Origin: Brachionus koreanus
Taxonomy: Eukaryota; Rotifera; Eurotatoria; Ploima; Brachionidae
NCBI GenBank assembly: GCA_016987375.1
Contig: PJRA01000519.1
Location: forward strand, 970,239 to 1,024,651
DNA length: 54,413 nucleotides
Direction of reading: 5' to 3'
Shown: piece by piece, positions 10,501-18,098 of the stretch
Layout: each line of letters starts with the position of its first letter
How positions within the stretch are numbered: position 1 is the first letter of the stretch
Position numbers and translations under genes: made by a program
The notes under the pieces: generated by a model
Database searches by the model: none
What the model was told of the DNA's origin: nothing
Seen by the model: only the letters and a program-made list of their open reading frames with translations

Positions 10501-10760
10501 GGGTGGAATAATTGTTCACACAAAGAGCTAATCTTTATGATTTTATTAATATGACAGCAAATTTTTTTTCAAAATTTATCATCACCAAGAAAAGCCATGA
10601 ATTAATAGCGATCGAGATCTCCAACAGATACAACCAAAAGTACAAAATCCAAATCGATCTAATATTATCAGAACTGTCTTTTAAATTATTTTAATTAATA
10701 ATAATAATAATAAGAGTTTTTGTTGTGTTTGTATTTGAATTTCACAATACCTAATTTCAG
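10501..10760 (+). repeat. Unidentified repeat with (AAT)n tail
   Basis: A 60-residue open frame at 10512-10694 (MFTQRANLYDFINMTANFF...) has no family I recognise. It is followed by an (AAT)n run and then by TTTGTATTTGAATTTCACA, a block repeated with a few changes at 25150-25195. The microsatellite tail and dispersed copy suggest the 3' end of a retroelement. The first 19 bases, GGTGGAATAATTGTTCACA, also occur in the NCKX gene at 11204-11222. Confidence 0.35.
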
Positions 10761-10996
10761 TAATTTGATATCGATAGAATACAATATTTATCAGACTCAA
10801 TGTCTATGTAGAATAAGTATAAATAATTCAATATAATTCAAATTTTACTAATAAATTCTAAAAAAATGCTTTTTAATCAAATAGAGATAAAATTTTTTTT
10901 AAAAATTCTTGATAATTCTCGTGATACATATTAAAATAAAGTTAAAAAAAAAAAAAAAACTAAAATTAAATCTTATAAAATTAATAAAAATCAAAA

Positions 10997-12499
10997 ATGG
11001 GCATGTTTAATAAAAAAAAAATAATTTGCATTCTATCATTGACTATTTCATTCTTAATAATGACAACTTCTAAGCAAATGAGTCGAAAATTAATAGATGA
11101 CACAATCGAAATTTACAAATCAAATGAAAACGACACTGAGTGTCGAAATAGAACTATTGACGAGTTTCCAAGTGATTTTATGACAATGGAAGAGCGCAAA
11201 AACGGTGGAATAATTGTTCACATACTTTTAACTGTGTACCTTTTTTGTGCCATAGCGATTGTGTGTGATGAATACTTTGTGCATTCTTTGAATCGCATAT
11301 CAAAAGATTTACAACTTAGAGACGATGTTGCAGGCGCCACATTCATGGCAGCGGGTAGCAGCTCTCCCGAGCTTTTTACTTCTCTAATTGGCGTGCTCAT
11401 TGCCAAGAGCGACGTGGGAGTCGGCACAATAGTTGGCTCAGCTGTATTCAATGTACTTTTTATTGTTTCAATATGTGCCATAGCTGCCAAATCAGTGCTT
11501 TATATTGACTGGTTTCCAATTACCAGAGATTGTTTCTACTACTTTGTTGCCATATTGGCGCTTATTTTCTGCATTCGAGATGGCTACGTACACTGGTACG
11601 AAGCTGCAACTTTGCTTCTTCTTTACTTTGGCTACATTCTAATAATGTATTTTAATGAAAAAATTGAATTTTTTATCAGATCTAAATGTAAAATTTATCA
11701 AATAATTTTTATTAATTTTTTATTTTTTATTTTTAAAGTTAATTTATTTGGAACTTATGATTTCAATGATGAAAATATCCGCCTAATTGACCCTGATAAT
11801 GTAAATCAGTCTCCATTTAAACGTCCCAGGTCAGTAGCATCGTTTGACGATGAAAGTGAAGATGATGAGCCTGTTAGCTTATGCACAATACCAAATTCCA
11901 TTGCTAATAGAATATTCTATTTTTTTCTATTTCCGGTCAATTTGGTTTTCTATTTGACCATTCCGGACTGTAGACGGCCAGTTTTTCAGCCATTTCCTCG
12001 CTATTTCTTAACTTTCATTTTATCGACAATTTATTTGTCCGGTCTTAGCTACTTGCTAGTTTGGATGGTTGTGATTATATGCTTTACTTTTAGCATACCA
12101 GACACAGTTGCCGGTTTGACAATACTAGCATTTGGTACATCAGTGCCTGAAATAATATCTAGTATTATTGTGACTCAAAAGGGCAAAGGTGAAATGGCTA
12201 TCTCGAACTCAATCGGCTCGAATGTTTTTGACATTTTGGTTTGTCTTGGCCTGCCCTGGCTCATTTCTGCTCTGACTGATTTAAAAAAGCCTGTTAAAAT
12301 ATACAGCCAAGGTATTCTGTATACAATAGTAGTTCTTCTCACAACAGTAATAATTTTTCTTATTTGTTTTTTAATAAATAAATGGAAATTGAACAAAAAA
12401 CTTGGTATAGTTATGTTTTTATGCTGGTCAATAGCCACTACAATTAGTTGTTTGTTTGAATTGGATGTATTTGGAAAATTTTCTATTCCAATTTGCTAG
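10997..12499 (+). CDS. K+-dependent Na+/Ca2+ exchanger (NCKX, SLC24 family)
   Basis: A membrane antiporter expected to export Ca2+ with K+ in exchange for Na+. The open frame is 500 codons; excluding a likely 51-bp intron (11688-11738) leaves 483 residues. Order: signal-peptide-like hydrophobic N-terminus (residues 8-22), extracellular segment with an NRT glycosylation site, helix 1, alpha-1 repeat (112-155) with GATFMAAGSSSPELFTS and VGTIVGSAVFNVL, three helices, an acidic cytosolic loop (about 225-300), further helices, and alpha-2 repeat (371-420) with GLTILAFGTSVPE and NSIGSNVFDILVCLG, then the last helices. Glu125 and Asp412 match the NCKX2 transport residues E188 and D575; the position of D548 carries Glu385. 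D575 is the residue linked to K+ dependence, which supports NCKX over NCX. Which SLC24 paralogue it is cannot be decided here. The ATG at 10997 is followed directly by the signal sequence. Confidence 0.9.
   Translation: MGMFNKKKIICILSLTISFLIMTTSKQMSRKLIDDTIEIYKSNENDTECRNRTIDEFPSDFMTMEERKNGGIIVHILLTVYLFCAIAIVCDEYFVHSLNRISKDLQLRDDVAGATFMAAGSSSPELFTSLIGVLIAKSDVGVGTIVGSAVFNVLFIVSICAIAAKSVLYIDWFPITRDCFYYFVAILALIFCIRDGYVHWYEAATLLLLYFGYILIMYFNEKIEFFIRSKCKIYQIIFINFLFFIFKVNLFGTYDFNDENIRLIDPDNVNQSPFKRPRSVASFDDESEDDEPVSLCTIPNSIANRIFYFFLFPVNLVFYLTIPDCRRPVFQPFPRYFLTFILSTIYLSGLSYLLVWMVVIICFTFSIPDTVAGLTILAFGTSVPEIISSIIVTQKGKGEMAISNSIGSNVFDILVCLGLPWLISALTDLKKPVKIYSQGILYTIVVLLTTVIIFLICFLINKWKLNKKLGIVMFLCWSIATTISCLFELDVFGKFSIPIC
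11688..11738 (+). other. Probable 51-bp in-frame intron in NCKX
   Basis: The sequence starts GTAAAATTTATC and ends TTTTTATTTTTAAAG, is almost pure A/T, has length 51 (17 codons) and no stop. It encodes an odd hydrophobic insert (KIYQIIFINFLFFIFK) in the cytosolic loop. Removing it joins RSK to FNLFGTYDF in frame. The globin intron in this window is also exactly 51 bp. Confidence 0.7.
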
Positions 12500-13035
12500 T
12501 TTTTTTTTCTCTCAATATAAATTTTATTAAATTAATATTTTTTAATTATATATATTTTTATTTTACCTTTATTTTAAAATTGCTTAATAGCCCTATAACT
12601 TGACTATAAGAAACTCGGATTGATTTAAAACCAAAGAATGTCGCTAGTGTAATGTTGTCTTGGTATTTGACAGGTGCCTTGTAATTAAAAGAATCATAAT
12701 AGAAGTGGCCAAAAAAATTATTATTTAATAAATCTAAAATAACTGTTTCATCATATTTTTGAATACAGTATGAATACAGTATGTTCCCAGTTGACTAAAT
12801 TTTAAAGGATCTTAAAATAAATTCTAAAGAAATTTGTACAGATTTTGATTTCATAGTACATAGTCGTAGTTTTTCAATATTAGTCTCTGAGTCAACAAAG
12901 AGTTGAACGTTGAATGTAGGCTATCGGACATTTTTCTCTAAAATATCCTTAAAATTTTCATTAATTTTTCTTATAGAAGTCTTAAAATTTATTTTCATTA
13001 AGAATCAATTAACCATATTGTTTTTAATACCGTAA
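12500..13035. other. Intergenic AT-rich stretch
   Basis: Contains a short tandem duplication, GAATACAGTAT twice, at about 12762-12783. No gene seen. The right part may be the 5' remains of the LINE that follows. Confidence 0.4.
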
Positions 13036-14523
13036 ATAATGTAATAATCTAATGAATGTAGGGAGGCTAGAAGAGACTTCAAAAAACTTAATCGCAAAAA
13101 GATGATATCTTTATTGAGTCAAAGTCATCAAAAAACTTCAAAAACTTCAAGAAATTTTGGAGCTTTCTGGTTTCATTAGAATACACTCAAAAATTTTAAA
13201 AAGTCTTCTGGATATATGTATTCCTATTTTAGATATACTTTTTAATGAATGCTTTAATTTGAAGAGTATTCCAGATGACTGGAAATTAGCTTTAGTAAAC
13301 CCTTTATATAAGAATAAAGGAGAAATATCAGATATTGATAACTATAGAGCTATATCTGTTTTATCGCCTATTTCGAAAATGTTTGAAAAACTTTTGACGA
13401 AGCAGATTAGCTTTTATTTGGAGTCAAACAGTATTTTTTTAATGGTTAGCATGATTTTAGATCTGGGAATTCCTGTCAAACGGCTGTTCATGAATACCTT
13501 GGTGATTTGAATTTTGCGAGGGATAATAAATTGACTACTCTTTCTTTATTTATTGACTTTAAAAAAGCCTTTGATGTGATAGATTCTAATCTTCTTCTTT
13601 TAAAACTGTTCCATTATGGGTTTGATAATGAATACTTGGGACTACTTTCTAATTATTTTAGAAATAGATCACATATAGTTCGCCTTGGTAAAGAAAATTC
13701 AAAACCTGTATCACTTAAATTAGGAATTCCACAAGGCTCAGTTTTGGACTTTCTTCTTTTTCTTATTTTTGGGAATGCCCTTCCTTTTCTAACCTAACCA
13801 TTAGTTATTCTGAAAAGGACTTAGCGATTCTATTAGCTAATTTTGAATTGACTTTTAGTATTTTAAAAGATTGGTGTTTGTACAATAAGGTCGATATAAA
13901 CTGTTTGAAAACGTTTTGTATGATTTTTACAAGAAATATTATTGCTGCTGAATCAATACACTTACGTGGAAAAGAAATAAAAGATGTCAAAGAAATCAGT
14001 CTTTTAGGTTTTATGATTGATCATAATTCTTTAATCAAGATTGCAGTATAACTCTTGCTGTAAATAAGAAATTGCTTAGTATTAAGAGACTCTTTTTTTG
14101 TCAACCTCTGTAAAAGTTCTGTTTTTCAAAACATTTATCCTACCTTATTTTGATTATTGTTCAACTCTCTTGTATTATTTTTCCAAAGAGGCAATAATTA
14201 AACTGGCTAAAAGTTATTATTTTTCTATTTTTAAATTGTTTAAGTTCAAATTTGAATCGAAAAACTTTAATGATGTTAATAATTTTTTGGAAAAATATGG
14301 GTTATATGCTTTTCAACATAGATTTTTTGAAAGAATGTTTTCATTAAAGTCTTTATTATATCATAACTCGCCTGTGAATTTAAAAAATAAATTTCTTATA
14401 AATGACTCGAGAAATTTAAGTTACAATTTAAGGAATAGTGTAGACCTGATTGAACCGATGGAAAAAACGAACAGCGAAGAAAAAACATTTGGATTTTTAT
14501 TCATTATAATAATATCAATTTGA
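13036..14523 (+). pseudogene. LINE reverse transcriptase, frameshifted
   Basis: Blocks in order: REARRDFKKLNRKK (13060 region), the RT N-terminus ending PDDWKLALVNPLYKNKGE, then DIDNYRAISVLSPISKMFEK (13157-13430), then in another frame LFIDFKKAFDVIDSNLL and IPQGSVLDFLLFLIF (13507-13797), then ILKDWCLYNKVDINCLKTF (13848-14050) and a C-terminal domain ending near 14520. FIDFKKAFD holds the first catalytic Asp. The F/YADD box between 13797 and 13848 is lost by deletion. Gaps before HGFR and several frameshifts make it inactive. The family differs from the other LINE fragments in the window. Confidence 0.85.
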
Positions 14524-14708
14524 TCTTTGTTAAAAAAATTTGATATGAATTTATCAATGTTTTTTAGTTTTCAAAATAACAGATAATTTTATTTTTATAA
14601 AAGAAACACTCGGTTTAATTACCAGTTAAATTTTTTCTTGTAAAACTTTAAGTAAAACTTTGATCACATTATTCTATATTCAACAAAATTCTTTCTTTAA
14701 GACAAAAA
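14524..14708. other. Spacer between LINE and acidic exon
   Basis: A/T-rich, with one TTTGATCACATTA at 14657-14669 that resembles the GATCAC motifs right of the Merlin remnant and may mark the other end of that element. Confidence 0.35.
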
Positions 14709-15039
14709 TCAATTATCATCATCATCTACACTTGAGTCAACGCCAGTCTCTTTGGAGTTTAAATCATTTACGGTAACAGACGTTGAATCAGTGCGACCAA
14801 GTGTCTCGTCGTCAGATAAGTCAGAATTTTTTTCATTCTTTCGAACTTCACCTTCAGCAAACTCTTCATCAGTTAAATCATTATCGGAGCCTATTATAGA
14901 CTCAAAAATCGATTTAGCGTCTAAGCCAATAGACTGAGAGTCGTCGTCATCATCGTCATAATCAACAACAAATTGAATTTTTGCTTCCTCGCTAGGGTCT
15001 CCATTAACATCAGCAAAAAGTTTCTCCAGTGATTCAAAC
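14709..15039 (-). CDS. Acidic C-terminal exon of unknown protein
   Basis: The minus strand is open from a good acceptor (TTTAATATTTTAAG|G) to a TGA at 14709-14711, about 109 residues. It begins FESLEKLFADVNGDPSEEAK, continues IQFVVDYDDDDDDSQSIG and ends VDSSVDDDDN. It is strongly acidic and much less A/T-rich than the flanks, as real exons are here. A strong donor sequence GTAAGTATT lies upstream at about 15091, at the very end of the Merlin transposase. Splicing from that donor in the VIELELMNLF frame would join in frame, whereas the transposase frame has its stop just before it. It may be the last exon of a host gene or an acidic tail of the transposon protein. I cannot name it. Confidence 0.5.
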
Positions 15040-15091
15040 CTTAAAATATTAAATAATTTTAACTTTATTCAAAACTTATAGTAATACTTAC

Positions 15092-15605
15092 TTATTTCCT
15101 TGTTTTATAAAAATGTGCAATAACTTCCAAAATAAGTTCATAAGCTCTAGTTCTATTACCAATAATGCCGTTATTAAATCACCATACAAATTCGTCCTAA
15201 TAGGATTGAATGTATGTTCTGTTGCAACCTCACATATCTTTAAATTTGTGCTTGGAAGCGTTCCAGAGACTCAATTCTATTTGTGCATGTCCCTGGATCC
15301 AAAAAGTTATACGAATGATTTACCCTTTGATGGTTAAATTCTTTTAGTTTTGAGATTTTTGCATAGGAAACCCAGCAATCCGTGTAGATAATGGTACCGG
15401 TTAGACATTTATCATAAATAATTTCTAACAATGTCTGTCTGGAAGAATATTGACGAAACTGTTTCTCTGTTTAAATTTTGGTAAAAATGGAGAAGAATTG
15501 AATCAACTGTCTTTAAAACAGTCAACTCGGCAGCCCAAGATCGAATAACAGCCAAAATTACACGAATCGGCTTTTTAAACAATGAAAAAAAACGAGTCTT
15601 CAAAG
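15092..15605 (-). pseudogene. Merlin (ISXO2/IS1595-like) transposase, broken
   Basis: Blocks on the minus strand: SLFKKPIRVILAVIRSWAAE and LNRETVSSIFFQTDIVRN (helical N-terminal part), then GTIIYTDCWVSYAKISKLK, NHQRVNHSYNFLDP, GTCTNRIESLERFQAQ, and, after frameshifts, YxDEFVWW and GNRTRAYELILEVIAHFYKT with a stop at 15092-15094. 'IxTDxWxxY...VNHSxxFxDPxTGxxTxxIExxW' is diagnostic of Merlin transposases. The region with the first catalytic Asp, normally before the YTD block, is deleted. A DNA transposon relic. Confidence 0.8.
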
Positions 15606-15681
15606 ATTCATTTAAAATAAGTTGATGAGAATAGTTTATAATTTAATGATCAATATATAATATATGTAATCATATAATTTG

Positions 15682-15812
15682 AAAGTTTGATCACAAAAGA
15701 TTTTTCCTTGATTTAAATTTTTATTTTTTTGATCACATAATGTGTGATCAGTCTTGTTCATAAAACCAGCATTATTAAAAAGATCACATTTTTTGTGATC
15801 AAGTGATCACAT
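15682..15812. repeat. Cluster of GATCAC/GTGATC palindromes
   Basis: GATCACA or its complement occurs six times in about 130 bp, including GATCACATAATGTGTGATC (15730-15748) and GATCACATTTTTTGTGATC followed by AAGTGATCACATAT. Nearby Merlin coding remnants suggest subterminal repeats of that transposon. The last copy was the insertion target of the foldback that follows. Confidence 0.6.
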
Positions 15813-16194
15813 ATTAGTGTTGGGAGCCGGCCAAGAGGCCACGTGTCCGGCCAGAAAAAAAAAAATACCGAGACCGTGGCCTGTCCTGCAAGCGGCCAAA
15901 TCACGGCCGGTCTATTGAACGGTCAAAGACCGTGGCAGGCCGGCAAAGCAGCGGCCAACAAAAAGACCGGCCGAGAAATGGCCGGCCAAATTCTAGAAGA
16001 CCGTATGGTGGCCGTTCGACTAACAATAAAAACCAATGAAAAAAAACTTGGCCGGCCAATTGACAGACCGGCCGTATTGTGGCCGGCCAACAGAAAGGCC
16101 GTTAAACGGCCGACCGTATGAAGACCGGCCGGTCACCACACGGTCCGAAAAAAAAATTAGTTATGTGTTTAAAAAAATTTATAGGCATTAAGAT

Positions 16195-16686
16195 NNNNNN
16201 NNNNNNNNNNNNNNNNNNNNNNNNNNNNNNNNNNNNNNNNNNNNNNNNNNNNNNNNNNNNNNNNNNNNNNNNNNNNNNNNNNNNNNNNNNNNNNNNNNNN
16301 NNNNNNNNNNNNNNNNNNNNNNNNNNNNNNNNNNNNNNNNNNNNNNNNNNNNNNNNNNNNNNNNNNNNNNNNNNNNNNNNNNNNNNNNNNNNNNNNNNNN
16401 NNNNNNNNNNNNNNNNNNNNNNNNNNNNNNNNNNNNNNNNNNNNNNNNNNNNNNNNNNNNNNNNNNNNNNNNNNNNNNNNNNNNNNNNNNNNNNNNNNNN
16501 NNNNNNNNNNNNNNNNNNNNNNNNNNNNNNNNNNNNNNNNNNNNNNNNNNNNNNNNNNNNNNNNNNNNNNNNNNNNNNNNNNNNNNNNNNNNNNNNNNNN
16601 NNNNNNNNNNNNNNNNNNNNNNNNNNNNNNNNNNNNNNNNNNNNNNNNNNNNNNNNNNNNNNNNNNNNNNNNNNNNNNNNNNNNNN
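16195..16686. other. Assembly gap
   Basis: 492 N inside the foldback. Open frames drawn across it are artefacts. Its position between long GC-rich inverted arms suggests the palindrome defeated sequencing or assembly. Confidence 0.95.
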
Positions 16687-16807
16687 TTGATTTTGATCAA
16701 TAATAATCGAATAGAAAGATAAAAAAATGAAAGGCAAGATTACTAAAATTTTTCCTATTTTTCTGACCTTTTTTATCACGTTTTTAACACTTTCTAAAAA
16801 TGTGCAA

Positions 16808-16880
16808 AATTCGATGGAGCCAGGATTTGAACCCGGACTTTGTATTATTATTTATAAATTAAAAATACTGGCTTAGTGAT
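16808..16880 (-). ncRNA. tRNA-like B-box remnant
   Basis: On the minus strand CCGGGTTCAAATCCTGG forms a perfect-looking T-arm (CCGGG/CCTGG stem with one G-T pair, TTCAAAT loop) with a Pol III B box, followed by CTCCATCG. I could not build a matching acceptor stem, D-arm or anticodon arm upstream, so it is not a functional tRNA. A tRNA-derived SINE scrap is the likeliest reading. Confidence 0.3.
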
Positions 16881-17339
16881 ACATCCGAATAAATAATAGT
16901 TAAAATTTTAAAATAACATTATCTTTTTAAAATATATAAATAGTTAGAAAATGTCTACCTTTGAAAATTCAAAAATTCCTAGATCAGATTTAACTTTTGG
17001 AAATGATTATATGAATTTTCGGACCGTGTGGTGACCGGCCGGTCTTCATACGGTCGGCCGTTTAACGGCCTTTCTGTTGGCCGGCCAATACACGGCCTGT
17101 TTTTATTTTGACCGTTAGTCGAACGGCCACCATACGGTCTTCTAGAATTTGGCCGGCCATTTCTCGGTCGGTCCTTTACTTGGCCGGCCACTAAACGGTC
17201 GTTACTTTTAAAGACGGCTAAGATACGGCCGGCCAATTTACGGACGGTCTAAAATTCGGCCGTTTAATTCACGTCCAAAAAAGGCCGTTTATACAGGCCG
17301 GCCAAAGTTGACCGTAACCCAACACTATCACATATTGGA

Positions 17340-17600
17340 CAAGACCAGGATAGGTTTCTGAGAAAAATTCGAAAATACGAATTTTATTTCTGACTTAAAG
17401 GAGCTATAAATGAATAAAGTGAACCTTTCTCTTTTAAAGATTTGTTATTTGAAATTATCTTAGACAATACGATAGAATTAAAATTCACCAATTAAGAAAA
17501 ATTGTTCATAGATAAATGTAAATAAACAAATTATAGATAGAGAAGAGTCTTGGCGGCTTCTGCAATGTAATCGGTCAGTTTGTGAGCTAGGGAGACACTC
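17340..17600. other. Short AT-rich spacer
   Basis: Flank of the foldback, perhaps residual Merlin or Tc1/mariner sequence, with no readable coding block. Confidence 0.3.
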
Positions 17601-18027
17601 GAAGTATAATCTCGTCCATTGACGAAATCCAAATCACTCTACGCGTGTCAAAAGACTATCAAACTAGTAAAGGAAACGGCCAGTCAACGACTTGAACCAA
17701 TGATTAAAGAATATTATCTGGATGTCAATTATGAATTTTTGCCTGACTTAGCATCATCTCATTATGCCAATATGGTACAGAATTATATTTTAGATAAAAA
17801 TCATATAAGGTTAAGAAATTAATCCAGTAAACGTGTCAAAAGCACGACCTCATGTCAAAGATTAAAGATTTTTGGGGAAATTTGAAAGCTTAAGTTTATG
17901 AGGGTGATTGGAAGGCAAAAAATCATCTCAAAAACAAAACTTAACACATTGCCTGAGCAATATTGACCTAAAGATTGTTCAAGACCATGCCAAGACTGTT
18001 ACTGACGTCTTCATGGAGTTCAATAGC
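17601..18027 (+). pseudogene. Tc1/mariner-type transposase, C-terminal half, broken
   Basis: Blocks: SLYACQKTIKLVKET, then FLPDLASSHYANMVQNYILD (the second catalytic Asp in PDLASSHYA), NPVNVSKARPHVKD, then shifted IKDFWGNLKA and VYEGDWKAKNHLKN, then CLSNIDLKIVQDHAKTV. 'PDLASxHYAxxVxxYL...NPxNxPxARPIEDFW' is a widespread Tc1/mariner-superfamily pattern; KDFW supplies the third acidic residue. At least two frameshifts and internal stops. It is interrupted at the TTAA at 18028 by a piggyBac-like element, and resumes at 19636. Confidence 0.75.
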
Positions 18028-18098
18028 TTAACACTAGAGGCACCAAACGAGTCAAAAATTTTTAGATCCTCGTATCCTTTGAATAGATTTTTCAAATG

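Larger units (their letters stand above)
15807..17335. mobile_element. hAT-type foldback with GGCCGGCC-rich arms
   Basis: Ends TAGTGTTGGG (15815-15824) and CCCAACACTA (17318-17327) are flanked by the exact 8-bp duplication TCACATAT (15807-15814, 17328-17335). The TAGTG start fits the hAT rule YARNG, and 8 bp is the hAT duplication length. Each arm (15815-16153 and 17020-17327) is about 310-340 bp, inverted relative to the other, and built from recurring GGCCGGCC and ACGGTC/GACCGT cores 11-17 bp apart. This gives GC content far above the roughly one-quarter GC around it. The interior is ordinary A/T-rich DNA plus an assembly gap. Open frames in the arms (15843-16121, 16979-17236) are by-products of the repeat, not proteins. 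It is non-autonomous. Confidence 0.8.

Noticed and set aside
11218..11490. Minus-strand open frames at 11218-11490 and 12175-12438
   Set aside because: They are shadows of the NCKX alpha-1 and alpha-2 regions.
14752..14937. Plus-strand 61-codon Ser-rich frame
   Set aside because: The minus strand of the same DNA gives a better acidic frame with an acceptor and stop; the Ser-rich reading is its mirror.
15843..16121. A 92-codon open frame in the left GC-rich arm and an 85-codon one at 16979-17236
   Set aside because: They arise from the GGCCGGCC repeats, which lack stops in several frames, and the two arms are the same DNA inverted. Composition follows the repeat, not codon use.
16102..16779. 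Open frames spanning the N runs at 16195-16686 and 33270-33721
   Set aside because: They are made of N and carry no information.
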